Of a stretch of DNA of 64,000 nucleotides, positions 30,109 through 39,630 are shown piece by piece. Made by a program: the position numbers and the translations under genes. The stretch comes from Gammaproteobacteria bacterium (GTDB taxonomy: Bacteria > Pseudomonadota > Gammaproteobacteria > Ga0077536): NCBI GenBank assembly GCA_016191285.1, contig JACPPA010000022.1, forward strand, positions 124,001-188,000. The letters are read 5' to 3'. The notes below the pieces were generated by a model that did no database searches, had not been told where the DNA came from, and saw only the letters and a list, made by a program, of their open reading frames with translations. The number at the start of each line of letters is the position of its first letter. Position 1 is the first letter of the stretch.

Positions 30109-31718
30109 TAGCTAAAGTCGCCGGCGCGCAAAACAGTGTCGCGCGCGTAGTTCTTGTCGTCGAGGTCAGGATAGTCGAGCGTGAAGTGCAGACCACGACT
30201 CTCTTTGCGCTTCAATGCGCTGCGAATAATGAGTTCGGCGACCTGCACTAGGTTGCGTAATTCGATTAAGTCACCGGTAACGCGGAAGTTGGCGTAGAAA
30301 TCGCTAATTTCTCCGCGCAACAAATGCACACGGCGCCGCGCCCGCTCGAGGCGCTTGGTGGTTCGCACGATCCCGACATAATCCCACATGAAGCGTCGTA
30401 ACTCGTCCCAGTTATGGGCGACGACAATTTCTTCATCGGCGTCGGTCACCAGGCTGTCATCCCACGGTGGGACGTCGGGTAGCGCGGGCACCGCGCCGAA
30501 TTCGGCCTCGATGCAGGCCGCCGCCGACTTGGCCGTCACCAGACACTCGAGCAGCGAATTACTCGCCATGCGATTCGCGCCGTGTAATCCCGTGCATGCC
30601 GTCTCGCCGATCGCAAACAAGCCCGGCAGCGAGGTTCGACCGTTGATGTCGGTGATCACGCCGCCGCATAGATAATGGGCCGCCGGCACCACCGGAATCG
30701 GCTGGGCGGTGATGTCCAACCCGAACTCGAGGCATTTACTGTAAACCGTCGGGAAGTGGGAGCGAATGAAGTCGGCGGGTTTATCGGTGATATCCAAGTA
30801 GACGAAATCCGAGCCCAGGCGTTTCATTTCATAGTCGATGGCGCGCGCCACGATATCGCGCGGCGCGAGTTCTTCACGCGCGTCAAAGCGCTGCATGAAG
30901 GGTTCGCCGTTCGGAAGCAACAACCGGCCACCTTCGCCGCGCAGCGCTTCGGTTAATAGAAACGACTTGGCGTGCGGGTGGTAGAGGCAGGTGGGGTGAA
31001 ATTGCACAAATTCCATGTTGGCGACGGTGCAGCCCGCGCGCCAGGCCATCGCAATGCCGTCGCCGGTCGCGACATCGGGATTGCTCGTATACAAATACAC
31101 CTTGCCCGCGCCGCCGGTCGCCAGCACCGTCCATTTGGCGCGGATAGTGACGACCTCGTTCGCGGTGCGATCGAGCACATAGGCACCGACGCAGCGATCC
31201 GGTATGCCGCCAAGTTTGCCAGTGGTAATCAGGTCGATGGCGATGTGGCGAGCGAAAAGTTCAATCCGAGGATGCTCCAGCACCCGCCTGTGCAGCGCGT
31301 CTTCGACCGCCCGTCCCGTGGCATCGGCGGCATGGACGACGCGGCGGCGGCTGTGGCCGCCTTCTTGCGTTAAGTGAATGGTCGGGGTGCCGTCATCGGC
31401 GGCGGTGGTGGTAAACGGAACGCCTTGTGCGGTTAACCAGTCGACTTGTTCACGGCCGCGCTTGACGATTGCTTCAACTACCGTCGGATGACACAGGCCG
31501 GCGCCCGCACGTAGCGTGTCATCGACATGCGACTCAATCGAATCAGCCTGATCCATGACCGCCGAGATTCCCCCTTGTGCGTAGTAGGTGGCGCCCTCGG
31601 TGACCGCGGCTTTGGCCAATACACAAACTCGGTAACGGGTCGCGAGGTGGAGCGCGAGGCTTAAGCCCGCCGCGCCACTACCGATGATGAGTACGTCGTA
31701 GTCCCGCTGGTGTGGCAT
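30108..31718 (-). CDS. nadB: L-aspartate oxidase
   Basis: This is a 536-residue FAD enzyme that oxidises aspartate to iminoaspartate, the first step of NAD synthesis. The N-terminal dinucleotide-binding motif is [18 protein letters not shown]. Substrate-site segments are [18 protein letters not shown], and the active-site arginine region [14 protein letters not shown]. The C-terminal helical domain ends the protein. It is divergent from rpoE, a very common arrangement in gammaproteobacteria. Confidence 0.94.
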   Translation of the reverse strand: MPHQRDYDVLIIGSGAAGLSLALHLATRYRVCVLAKAAVTEGATYYAQGGISAVMDQADSIESHVDDTLRAGAGLCHPTVVEAIVKRGREQVDWLTAQGVPFTTTAADDGTPTIHLTQEGGHSRRRVVHAADATGRAVEDALHRRVLEHPRIELFARHIAIDLITTGKLGGIPDRCVGAYVLDRTANEVVTIRAKWTVLATGGAGKVYLYTSNPDVATGDGIAMAWRAGCTVANMEFVQFHPTCLYHPHAKSFLLTEALRGEGGRLLLPNGEPFMQRFDAREELAPRDIVARAIDYEMKRLGSDFVYLDITDKPADFIRSHFPTVYSKCLEFGLDITAQPIPVVPAAHYLCGGVITDINGRTSLPGLFAIGETACTGLHGANRMASNSLLECLVTAKSAAACIEAEFGAVPALPDVPPWDDSLVTDADEEIVVAHNWDELRRFMWDYVGIVRTTKRLERARRRVHLLRGEISDFYANFRVTGDLIELRNLVQVAELIIRSALKRKESRGLHFTLDYPDLDDKNYARDTVLRAGDFS

Positions 31719-31729
31719 CGTGTCTCGCT

Positions 31730-31738
31730 TGCTATAAT
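31730..31738 (+). promoter_or_regulatory. Extended -10 promoter candidate upstream of rpoE
   Basis: TGCTATAAT at 31730-31738 is a perfect extended -10 (TGnTATAAT) on the plus strand. There is no good -35. It lies about 100 bp before the rpoE start and just inside the divergent nadB start region, so it would be a housekeeping promoter for the stress operon. Confidence 0.45.
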
Positions 31739-31763
31739 CGCCCGAAATCCACCGTCCACACCC

Positions 31764-31790
31764 GAACTAATGCGTAACGCCATGGTCTAC
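31764..31790 (+). promoter_or_regulatory. Candidate sigma-E autoregulatory promoter
   Basis: GAACTA (31764-31769), a 16-bp spacer and TCTAC (31786-31790) approximate the RpoE/AlgU consensus GAACTT-N16/17-TCTGA. rpoE operons are usually transcribed in part by their own sigma factor, and this site would give a leader of about 40 nt. Confidence 0.4.
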
Positions 31791-31837
31791 GCCTCAGGTG
31801 TGGTCAAGGCTTATGGCCATGATACAGGGAGTGCCCC

Positions 31838-32413
31838 GTGACGGGCGATACCGACCACGCGCTGGTGCTGCGAGTCCAGCGAGGCGATCGCAACGCCTTT
31901 AATCTTCTGGTACTACGTTATCAACACCGTCTCGTGAAACTCATATCGCGTTACGTGCGCGATCAGGACGATGCAATGGATGTCGCGCAAGAAGCATTCA
32001 TCAAGGCCTATCGCGCGTTACCGAATTTTCGCGGCGATAGTGCGTTCTATACTTGGCTCTATCGAATCGCGATTAATACGGCGAAAAATCATCTCGCGGC
32101 GCTCACTCGGCGCCCCGTTGAGGTGGACCTAGTCGCCGCCGATGGCGATGAAATTTCGCTCGAAGAGTTGCAGAAAGACGAAGAGACGCCTGAAAAGATC
32201 CTATTGGTGGACGAAATCAAGCACACCATCAGTTCTACCATCGCGAGCTTGCCTGAAGACCTGCGAACGGCAATCATGTTGCGCGAAGTGGATGGATTAA
32301 GTTACGAAGAAATTGCGGCGGCGATGGAATGCCCGATCGGGACTATCCGGTCGCGGATTTTTCGGGCGCGCGAAGCGATTGACGTCAGGCTAAAACCATT
32401 ACTAGAAACCTAG
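31838..32413 (+). CDS. rpoE: RNA polymerase sigma factor RpoE (AlgU)
   Basis: This 191-residue ECF sigma factor directs the extracytoplasmic stress response. Region 2 has FNLLVLRYQHRLVKLISRYVRDQDDAMDVAQEAFIKAYRALPNFRGDSAFYTWLYRIAINTAKNHL, and region 4 has LPEDLRTAIMLREVDGLSYEEIAAAMECPIGTIRSRIFRARE; both are nearly identical in style to E. coli RpoE and Pseudomonas AlgU. The start is GTG at 31838 with a CAGGGAG ribosome-binding site. It heads the operon rpoE-rseA-rseB-mucD. Confidence 0.95.
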   Translation: MTGDTDHALVLRVQRGDRNAFNLLVLRYQHRLVKLISRYVRDQDDAMDVAQEAFIKAYRALPNFRGDSAFYTWLYRIAINTAKNHLAALTRRPVEVDLVAADGDEISLEELQKDEETPEKILLVDEIKHTISSTIASLPEDLRTAIMLREVDGLSYEEIAAAMECPIGTIRSRIFRAREAIDVRLKPLLET

Positions 32414-32426
32414 CGAAGGTCATTCA

Positions 32427-33041
32427 ATGGAACCTACCGAACGGCTCTCAATGCTCATCGACGACGCAGCTTCTGTTACCGAACTCGACGAATTAGACCC
32501 TATCGCGGCGGATCCAGAGCGCCAGCAGACGTGGGCTCGCTATCACTTAATAGGCGATGCATTACGCGACTCATTGCCGACCCGGATTAATCCGCGATTT
32601 GCTAACCGAGTGGCTGCCGCCATCGCGGAAGAACCACTACTCCACGCCAATGTAACGGTAACGGCCAATGTAACGCCGCTGGCGCGCGCTGTCCGGCCCG
32701 CGCAACCGCGTTGGCGGCGGTTAGCGTTCGCGGCGGCCGCGGCGGTGGCGGCCGTGGCCATTCTCGCAGTGCATCGCGAACAAAGTACTGAACAAAGTAC
32801 TAACGGGATATCGCCAGCCGTAGCCGAGCGCAGTCAACCAGCGGTCACGCAGCTCACCATCGCGCTCCCCAGCCGTACCAATATCACGGAACAAGCAGCG
32901 ACAGTCATGCCCGATGGTGAATACCAACGGCGCCTCAATAGTTACCTAGTCAACTTCAACGAACAGCGGGCGCATGTCGGCATGCCGAGCGTGACTCCCT
33001 ATGCCCGCGTCGTTGGCTTCGAATCCGGAACCGAGCGCTAG
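32427..33041 (+). CDS. rseA: Anti-sigma-E factor RseA (MucA)
   Basis: This is a 204-residue inner-membrane anti-sigma factor. The N-terminal cytoplasmic RpoE-binding domain starts MEPTERLSMLIDDAASVTELDEL and includes WARYHLIGDALRDSLP. A single membrane helix lies at about residues 97-115 (alanine-rich). The periplasmic part ends in LNSYLVNFNEQRAHVGMPSVTPYARVVGFE, the MucA-like C-terminus recognised by RseB and the DegS-type protease. It lies 13 bp after rpoE and should release RpoE on envelope stress. Confidence 0.9.
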   Translation: MEPTERLSMLIDDAASVTELDELDPIAADPERQQTWARYHLIGDALRDSLPTRINPRFANRVAAAIAEEPLLHANVTVTANVTPLARAVRPAQPRWRRLAFAAAAAVAAVAILAVHREQSTEQSTNGISPAVAERSQPAVTQLTIALPSRTNITEQAATVMPDGEYQRRLNSYLVNFNEQRAHVGMPSVTPYARVVGFESGTER

Positions 33042-33047
33042 CTGTCG

Positions 33048-34028
33048 ATGCGCGACAGACTTTGGAAGCAGACCGCATTGGGGATAGTACTTCTCCTGTA
33101 CGGTCTGACCGCCACCGCGGGGGATGCCGAAGCGCTGGTGAGCCGCGTCGCGGCGGCGACCAAGACGCTCAGTTACGATGGGATCTTCATTTATTCGCGC
33201 GATTCACACGTCGACGCGATGCGAATCATTCACCGCGCGAACAACGGCGCCGAAACCGAGCGCTTGGTCTCGTTATCAGGACCTGCGCGCGAAGTCATAC
33301 GCGATGGCACGCGCGTCACCTGCACCTTCGCCGACGACAAAGCCGTCATGGTGGAGAAGCGGCAACCCAGCGATTTTCTGGGCTTGGATTTATCCGAGCC
33401 CATCGAGCGCGTGAGCCGTTTTTATAGCTTCGCCATCATCGGTCACGATCGCGTGGCCGGGCGAGCCACGACCATGGTGTTGATTCAGCCGAAGGAGCCG
33501 GATCGTTACGGCTATCGTCTGTGGCTCGATGACAGCTCCAATTTGCTCCTTAAATCCACGGTCCTCGACCGGCACGCGAATACGCTTGAGCAAGTCATGT
33601 TTACGCAGATCCAAATTGGCGACGCGATAACCGACGAGCGGCTGCGGCCTGAACTCGATGGCGCTGGGTTTACCTGGTACACGAACTCGACCGAAGAACC
33701 CCCAGCGGCGGCGGCGCGCGTCCAACCGCTCACCTGGTCAGTAGGCTGGTTGCCGCGTGGCTTCGAAATGCGTAACTTTCGGACTCAGCACCTGGCTGCG
33801 AGCAAAATGCCAGTTAAACATTTAGTGTATTCCGACGGTTTGGCGATGATTTCGGTCTTCGTGGAAGAACTATTGCAAACTGAAGCGCCGCTCCAGGGCT
33901 ATTCGTCGATGGGGGCAGTGAATGCGTTTAGCCGCGTCGACACCCGTTATCAAATCACGGTGGTTGGCGAGGTGCCGCAGCCAACCGTGCGTCAAATCGC
34001 CATGTCCGTTATTAATAATCAACCTTAG
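33048..34028 (+). CDS. rseB: Sigma-E regulator RseB (MucB)
   Basis: This is a 326-residue periplasmic protein with an N-terminal signal peptide (about residues 1-24, hydrophobic then TATAGDAEA). It has the large lipid-binding domain (LSYDGIFIYSRDSHVDAMRIIH) and the smaller C-terminal RseA-binding domain (VGWLPRGFEMRNFR, then LVYSDGLAMISVFVE). RseB shields RseA from proteolysis and senses misplaced lipopolysaccharide. It begins 6 bp after rseA. Confidence 0.93.
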   Translation: MRDRLWKQTALGIVLLLYGLTATAGDAEALVSRVAAATKTLSYDGIFIYSRDSHVDAMRIIHRANNGAETERLVSLSGPAREVIRDGTRVTCTFADDKAVMVEKRQPSDFLGLDLSEPIERVSRFYSFAIIGHDRVAGRATTMVLIQPKEPDRYGYRLWLDDSSNLLLKSTVLDRHANTLEQVMFTQIQIGDAITDERLRPELDGAGFTWYTNSTEEPPAAAARVQPLTWSVGWLPRGFEMRNFRTQHLAASKMPVKHLVYSDGLAMISVFVEELLQTEAPLQGYSSMGAVNAFSRVDTRYQITVVGEVPQPTVRQIAMSVINNQP

Positions 34029-34033
34029 ACATC

Positions 34034-35533
34034 ATGCTTACACTCCGATTCGCAGGGCTCGAAAAGCGCTGGACTTACTTACTTTTCGGCGCGGTCCTGT
34101 GCGCTGCCGGCGCGGGCATGGCGCCGCGTGTCGATGCTGCCGGACTTGGCGCATTACCGGACTTCACGGCGCTGGTAAGCGCGAACAGTCCCGCCGTGGT
34201 GAACATCAGCACCACGGTGGAGGCAAAACTCAGCAAACCCGGTAAGCGGCGGAACGGGCCGCCAAGTCCGCGCGATCCGCAGATCCCGAATTTGCCGGAT
34301 GAAGGTCAATTAAATGATTTTTTCCGGCACTTTTTTGGCGAGCAAATGCCTGACGGCCCCGGTCCGATGGAACCGCGCGCGTCGCTTGGCTCCGGTTTTA
34401 TTATTTCGAAAGATGGCTACGTAATTTCAAACTATCACGTCGTGAAGGACGCGGATGAAGTAACGGTGCGTCTGAGCGACCGGCGTGAACTTACGGCGAC
34501 CGTGGTCGGCACCGACCCCCGGAGCGATATCGCGGTATTGAAGATCAAGGCCGACGGCGACCTGCCGACGCTAAAACTAGGCAGCTCTGAAGCCTTACGG
34601 GTCGGCGAATGGGTTCTCGCCATCGGGTCGCCGTTCGGCTTCGATCACTCGGTGACAGCGGGAATTGTCAGCGCCAAGGGGCGCAGTCTGCCGAATGAAA
34701 ACTATGTACCGTTCATCCAGACCGATGTCGCGATCAATCCCGGCAATTCAGGGGGGCCCTTATTTAATTTAGACGGCGAAGTCGTCGGCGTGAATTCACA
34801 GATCTATAGCCGAACCGGCGGCTTCATGGGGCTGTCGTTTGCGGTCCCGATCGACGTGGTCATGAATGTCTATCAGCAGATCCGTGACAAAGGGGCCGTC
34901 AGTCGTGGCTGGTTGGGGGTCCTGATTCAAGATGTGACCGCCGAACTTGCCGAATCGTTCCACATGGACAAACCGCACGGCGCCTTGGTCTCGAAAGTGC
35001 TGCCGGATAGCCCCGCGCAAAAAGCCGGGATCGACACGGGGGATGTCATCAGTAAATTCAACGGACATACGATTGCGAGCTCGTCGGATTTGCCGCCGCT
35101 CGTCGGTAGCACTCGGATTGGGGAGAAAATTCCAGTCGAAATCATGCGCGAAGGACAAGCTCGAACCATCCAAATGACGATCGGCGAGCTGCCGGCGGAA
35201 GAGGAACCCGTGCTCGCGGATCGGCCACCACCGGCCACTCCAGGAACCACCGACAATCGTTTGAAAATTGCGGTGCGCACGCCGACGCCAGCGGAGCGCA
35301 AGGAGTTCGAATTAAACGGTCGTGGGGTGATCGTCGAAGACGTGAAAGCCGGCCCCGCCCGCGATGCTGGACTGATGCCGGGCGATGTCATCTTGCAGCT
35401 TAATTTTAAGGAAATCGATGCGGTGGCTACGCTCGCCAAGGTAACTCACGACTTAGTCGCCGGCGCCAAGGTGCCGATGCTAGTCAATCGCCGAGGCAAT
35501 CCCATTTTTATGGCACTCAAATTGCCGCAATGA
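34034..35533 (+). CDS. mucD: Periplasmic serine protease/chaperone MucD (DegP family)
   Basis: This 499-residue protein has a signal peptide (cleavage probably after VDAA, about residue 35). A trypsin-like domain has the triad His (SNYHVV, about 135), Asp (RSDIAVL, about 165) and Ser (GNSGGPL, about 240). Two PDZ domains follow (about 295-385 and 410-495). It degrades or refolds damaged envelope proteins. Its place after rseB is the Pseudomonas-type arrangement, so MucD is the best symbol. Its stop overlaps the following glutaredoxin-like gene by 4 bp. Confidence 0.93.
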   Translation: MLTLRFAGLEKRWTYLLFGAVLCAAGAGMAPRVDAAGLGALPDFTALVSANSPAVVNISTTVEAKLSKPGKRRNGPPSPRDPQIPNLPDEGQLNDFFRHFFGEQMPDGPGPMEPRASLGSGFIISKDGYVISNYHVVKDADEVTVRLSDRRELTATVVGTDPRSDIAVLKIKADGDLPTLKLGSSEALRVGEWVLAIGSPFGFDHSVTAGIVSAKGRSLPNENYVPFIQTDVAINPGNSGGPLFNLDGEVVGVNSQIYSRTGGFMGLSFAVPIDVVMNVYQQIRDKGAVSRGWLGVLIQDVTAELAESFHMDKPHGALVSKVLPDSPAQKAGIDTGDVISKFNGHTIASSSDLPPLVGSTRIGEKIPVEIMREGQARTIQMTIGELPAEEEPVLADRPPPATPGTTDNRLKIAVRTPTPAERKEFELNGRGVIVEDVKAGPARDAGLMPGDVILQLNFKEIDAVATLAKVTHDLVAGAKVPMLVNRRGNPIFMALKLPQ

Positions 35534-35793
35534 CCGCCGGGTCGGCACGCTTTCAATTGCTAATTCGCCAGGATTGCGAATTGTGCCTTGAACTAAAGGC
35601 GATGCTGGCCGCGGATCCCCGAGTAATTGCCGCCGGTCTCCTGACCGTCGACATTGCAACCAACCCTGCTCTCTTGGAACGCTTCACCTATCGCGTGCCG
35701 GTCCTGTTTGCCGGTGAGCGCGAATTGGTTTACGGCCGCGTGGAACGCGACGAATTAGCCACCGCGCTCGCTGGCGAATTGGCGGAGTCCTGA
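35530..35793 (+). CDS. Glutaredoxin-like (DUF836) protein
   Basis: This 87-residue thioredoxin-fold protein has a CxxC redox pair (RQDCELCLE, about residues 15-18) and the cis-proline segment YRVPVLF. It belongs to the small DUF836/glutaredoxin-2-like family often found between mucD and lepA in gammaproteobacteria. It overlaps the mucD stop (ATGA). The redox partner is unknown. Confidence 0.85.
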   Translation: MTAGSARFQLLIRQDCELCLELKAMLAADPRVIAAGLLTVDIATNPALLERFTYRVPVLFAGERELVYGRVERDELATALAGELAES

Positions 35794-35906
35794 AGCGCGA
35801 TCGCATACCACGCGGGCCACGCTGTCGTCCGGATGGCGCATCGAGTAGAATCCGGCCCGGCGTCGACTCGTCGCCGTGAGCCCCGCAGCGACACGCGCTT
35901 GTGCCT

Positions 35907-37697
35907 ATGCAACACATTCGGAATTTCTCGATCATCGCCCACATCGATCACGGCAAATCCACCTTAGCGGATCGCTTCATTCAACTCTGTGGCGGTTTGT
36001 CGGAACGTGAAATGTCCGCACAAGTATTGGATTCGATGGATCTTGAGCGCGAACGGGGAATAACAATTAAGGCGCAAAGCGTCAGTCTGAATTACACCGC
36101 TTCCGACGGCCAAACCTATTTACTGAACTTCATCGACACCCCGGGTCATGTCGATTTCAGTTACGAAGTATCCCGCTCACTCGCCGCCTGCGAAGGCGCC
36201 CTGTTGGTAGTCGACGCCGCGCAAGGTGTCGAGGCGCAATCCGTCGCGAACTGCCATAAAGCGGTCGACCAGGGCCTCGAAGTGGTTCCGGTCCTCAACA
36301 AAATCGATCTCCCAGCCGCGGAACCCGAACGCGTCGCCGAGGAAATTGAAAACATTATCGGCATCGATGCCACCGATGCCGCCCTGGTCAGCGCCAAATC
36401 GGGGGTTGGCGTGCGCGAATTGCTTGATCGACTGGTGCGCTTGATCCCGGCGCCCAAGGGCGATCCCGCCGCGCCACTCAAGGCCCTAATCATCGACTCG
36501 TGGTTTGATAACTATCTGGGCGTGGTCTCGCTAGTCAGAATTTTCGATGGCGAGCTGGTGGCTGGGACCAAAATTAAAGTCATGTCGACCGGGCGCGACG
36601 TTGAAGTCGACCAAGTCGGTATTTTTACGCCTAAGCGCGTGCGCAAGGACCGCTTGAACGCGGGCGAAGTTGGATTCGTGGTGGCAGGCATCAAGGAAAT
36701 TAATGGCGCGCCCGTGGGTGACACGATCACCAACACGCACAATCCGGCTGACCAGCCGTTACCGGGTTTCAAAACTTCGAAGCCGAATGTGTTTGCCGGG
36801 TTGTATCCCATCGAGGCCTCCACGTATGAGGCGTTTCGTGAAGCGCTAGCCAAACTTCGCCTCAACGACGCGGCGCTGTACTACGAACCCGAAACCTCGG
36901 AAGCGCTCGGCTTTGGGTTTCGGTGCGGGTTTCTCGGCATGCTGCACATGGAGATCATCCAGGAACGTCTCGAGCGCGAATATGGGATGTCGCTAATCAC
37001 GACCGCGCCGACCGTGGTGTATGAAGTCCTCACCCGCGACAATGAAATCATGCTGGTCGATAATCCCGCGCGCTTGCCAGATCCGGGCCAGATTGCCGAA
37101 ATCCGCGAACCGATAATCCAGGCCGAGCTCTTAACTCCTCAGGAATATCTGGGCAATGTTATTGCGTTGTGCGTTGAGAAACGCGGGGTACAAAATAAGC
37201 TCAATTTTGCCGGCAATCAGGTGGCGGTGGGCTATGAATTACCCTTAAGCGAGATGGTGGTCGATTTTTTCGATCGCTTGAAATCGCTAACCAAGGGCTA
37301 TGCCTCGATGGATTACAGCTTTCTGCATTATCGCCTTGCCGATATGGTGAAAGTCGACATTCTGATCAACAACGAGAAAGTAGACGCGCTATCCGTTATC
37401 GTCCATCGTGATGATGCGCAGCGCCGTGGTCGCGACCTGGTGGCCAAGATGCGCGAAATAATTCCGCGCCAAATGTTCGATATCGCGATCCAGGCGGCCA
37501 TCGGCTCCAAGGTCGTCGCGCGTGAGAGCGTCAAGGCCTTGCGCAAAAACGTAACGGCAAAATGCTATGGTGGAGACATTACGCGCAAACGGAAATTGCT
37601 GGAGAAGCAAAAAGAAGGCAAAAAACGCTTGAAGCAGGTGGGTTCGGTCGAAATACCGCAGGAGGCCTTTATGGCGGTGCTAAAGGTAGGTAAGTAA
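35907..37697 (+). CDS. lepA: Elongation factor 4 (LepA)
   Basis: This 596-residue translational GTPase back-translocates ribosomes and helps subunit assembly. The N-terminus is [23 protein letters not shown] with the P-loop AHIDHGKST. Switch residues are [11 protein letters not shown] and [11 protein letters not shown], and the guanine-specificity motif is LNKIDLP. The C-terminal domain is lysine-rich ([19 protein letters not shown]). A GTG at 35901 would add two residues; I prefer the ATG at 35907 from the family N-terminus. The stop is directly followed by lepB. Confidence 0.95.
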   Translation: MQHIRNFSIIAHIDHGKSTLADRFIQLCGGLSEREMSAQVLDSMDLERERGITIKAQSVSLNYTASDGQTYLLNFIDTPGHVDFSYEVSRSLAACEGALLVVDAAQGVEAQSVANCHKAVDQGLEVVPVLNKIDLPAAEPERVAEEIENIIGIDATDAALVSAKSGVGVRELLDRLVRLIPAPKGDPAAPLKALIIDSWFDNYLGVVSLVRIFDGELVAGTKIKVMSTGRDVEVDQVGIFTPKRVRKDRLNAGEVGFVVAGIKEINGAPVGDTITNTHNPADQPLPGFKTSKPNVFAGLYPIEASTYEAFREALAKLRLNDAALYYEPETSEALGFGFRCGFLGMLHMEIIQERLEREYGMSLITTAPTVVYEVLTRDNEIMLVDNPARLPDPGQIAEIREPIIQAELLTPQEYLGNVIALCVEKRGVQNKLNFAGNQVAVGYELPLSEMVVDFFDRLKSLTKGYASMDYSFLHYRLADMVKVDILINNEKVDALSVIVHRDDAQRRGRDLVAKMREIIPRQMFDIAIQAAIGSKVVARESVKALRKNVTAKCYGGDITRKRKLLEKQKEGKKRLKQVGSVEIPQEAFMAVLKVGK

Positions 37698-38498
37698 ATG
37701 GTGTTCGATTTTTCAGCGGTGATGGTGTTGCTGGTCGCGGCCAGCGGTGCGATTTGGGGTTTGGATTCGATGGTGTTCGCGCCGCGGCGGCGCGGCGCCG
37801 TAGCGGTTCAAGGGGGAACAGCGGGTGCGGCTACCGAATCGCAGCTGCCGGTGCTGGTCGACTACGCGCGATCGTTTTTCCCGATCTTTGTCATCGTGTT
37901 ATTGCTGCGCTCGTTTTTAGTGGAGCCCTTCCGGATCCCGTCGGGATCGATGATCCCGACCTTGTTGATCGGCGATTTCATTCTGGTCAATAAATTTACT
38001 TACGGCATTCGGCTACCGGTGCTCAATACCAAAGTCATCGGAATCGGATCTCCGCGGCGAGGCGATGTGGTCGTCTTTCGCTATCCGGAAGATCCCTCGA
38101 CGCCGTTCATCAAACGCATTGTTGGTTTACCAGGCGATCGAATCGCCTATCGTGATAAAAGTGTTTACATAAACGGCAAGCCCGTTAGCTATGATCGCTT
38201 GGGCACCTATGTCGGCACCAAATCCGCGGCAGTCCACACCGGCGCGAATCTAATCGAGGAACATCTGGGCACCGTGGACCATCAGATCCTCGTCATCCCG
38301 CAGACGCCGACGATCGACGGTGAGTTCGAAGTGCCCGCCGGTAATTACTTCGTGTTGGGCGATAATCGCGATAATAGCCGGGATTCGCGTTATTGGGGAT
38401 TCGTCCCGGACGCGAACTTAATCGGACGCGCCTTCATGATCTGGATGAATTGGGATAGTGGTCCAGCTTTATCCCGAATTGGCACAACTATTCGTTAA
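37698..38498 (+). CDS. lepB: Signal peptidase I
   Basis: This is a 266-residue inner-membrane protease that removes signal peptides from exported proteins. There are two N-terminal membrane helices (about residues 1-20 and 52-72). The catalytic Ser is in FRIPSGSMIPTLLIGD (about residue 84) and the general-base Lys in PFIKRIVGLPGDRI (about 140). The C-terminal GDNRDNSRDSRYWG box is intact. The ATG abuts the lepA stop. Confidence 0.95.
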   Translation: MVFDFSAVMVLLVAASGAIWGLDSMVFAPRRRGAVAVQGGTAGAATESQLPVLVDYARSFFPIFVIVLLLRSFLVEPFRIPSGSMIPTLLIGDFILVNKFTYGIRLPVLNTKVIGIGSPRRGDVVVFRYPEDPSTPFIKRIVGLPGDRIAYRDKSVYINGKPVSYDRLGTYVGTKSAAVHTGANLIEEHLGTVDHQILVIPQTPTIDGEFEVPAGNYFVLGDNRDNSRDSRYWGFVPDANLIGRAFMIWMNWDSGPALSRIGTTIR

Positions 38499-38519
38499 GC
38501 AATCGACGTGGAGGGGAAA

Positions 38520-38927
38520 ATGATGCACACAGGGCATAAACAACAACGCGGCGTATCATTGAGCGGTTTAATTTTCTGGTGCGTGTTATTGGGAGCGCTT
38601 GCGATGCTTGGGATGCGCCTGTTCCCACTCTATAACGAAAAAATGAAAGTGGATTTCGCGCTCGAAAAAGTCGCCAAAGATGCCTCGAGCAGCGGCCAGT
38701 CCAAATACGAATTGGTCAAAGCCATCATGAAACAATTCGAGGTTTCGGACGTTGATCGCTGGTCGACCGTTGATTTCACGAAGCTACTGCATGTCGAGAA
38801 GAAGAAGAATTCCGATGCTCGAATTATGTCGCTGGACTATGAAATCCGGAATCCGATTTGTTGCAATCTAGATATCATTTTGAACTATCACAACGCACAC
38901 GAACTCTCGGCCGGGCCGGTTGAGTAA
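38520..38927 (+). CDS. DUF4845 membrane protein
   Basis: This is a protein of about 135 residues with one N-terminal membrane helix (LSGLIFWCVLLGALAMLGMRLFP) and a short periplasmic or cytoplasmic domain containing VDRWSTVDFTKLLHVEKKK. It matches the DUF4845 family, regularly found between lepB and rnc in gammaproteobacteria; its function is unknown. A GGAGGGG ribosome-binding site at 38510-38516 points to the ATG at 38520 or 38523, not to the GTG at 38508 that lies upstream of it. Confidence 0.85.
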   Translation: MMHTGHKQQRGVSLSGLIFWCVLLGALAMLGMRLFPLYNEKMKVDFALEKVAKDASSSGQSKYELVKAIMKQFEVSDVDRWSTVDFTKLLHVEKKKNSDARIMSLDYEIRNPICCNLDIILNYHNAHELSAGPVE

Positions 38928-38952
38928 GGGCTAGCAATGCGACTGGTCGTGT

Positions 38953-39630
38953 GTGACTGAGTTTCTCAAGTACCGGTTTCAGCGGCCAGAATTGCTCGCC
39001 CTGGCGTTGACGCATCGTAGCGCCGATGCCAGTAATAATGAGCGGTTAGAATTCCTCGGTGATGCTCTGATCGGCGCGGTGATCGCCGAGTTCCTCTATG
39101 CGCGGTTCCCGCACGCCGATGAAGGGCAGCTCACGCGGATCCGCGCCACCTTGGTCAACAAGGCGAGTCTGGCGACGCTGGCGCGACAGCTAAGCTTAGG
39201 GTCGCGACTGCGGCTGGGGGAGGGTGAACTGAAAAGTGGCGGATGGCGTCGCGATTCGATCCTGGCCAATGCTTTCGAGGCGCTCGTCGGGGCGATTTAT
39301 TTGGATGGCGGTCTTGACGAATGCCGGCGCGAAATCTTGGCCGTGTACGGCGTCCGCCTCGAACAGATCGATCCAGCGCTCGCGGTAAAGGACTCGAAGA
39401 CCGAATTGCAAGAATATTTGCAGAGTCGCCGACTGCCCCTCCCAATTTATTTAATGATTGCAATCGACGGGCCTCCGCACGACCAGACCTTTACCATTTC
39501 TTGTGACGTGAGTGGCTTGGCGGAGCCCGCCCAAGCCACGGCGCGCAGCCGGCGCCAAGCCGAACAAGAAGCGGCGCGCCTCGCGCTCCATGGATTACTA
39601 GGCGCCGACGACGGGCGCCGTACGTCATGA
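38953..39630 (+). CDS. rnc: Ribonuclease III
   Basis: This 225-residue enzyme cleaves double-stranded RNA in rRNA processing and mRNA turnover. The catalytic domain has the signature NERLEFLGD (E33, D37) and, at the second metal site, LANAFEAL, in which residue 106 is Asn where E. coli has Asp114 (ADTVEAL); the adjacent catalytic Glu (E109, E. coli E117) is kept. A C-terminal double-stranded RNA-binding domain follows (KTELQEYLQSRRLPLPIY). The start is GTG at 38953. The gene overlaps era by 4 bp, as in E. coli. Confidence 0.94.
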   Translation: MTEFLKYRFQRPELLALALTHRSADASNNERLEFLGDALIGAVIAEFLYARFPHADEGQLTRIRATLVNKASLATLARQLSLGSRLRLGEGELKSGGWRRDSILANAFEALVGAIYLDGGLDECRREILAVYGVRLEQIDPALAVKDSKTELQEYLQSRRLPLPIYLMIAIDGPPHDQTFTISCDVSGLAEPAQATARSRRQAEQEAARLALHGLLGADDGRRTS

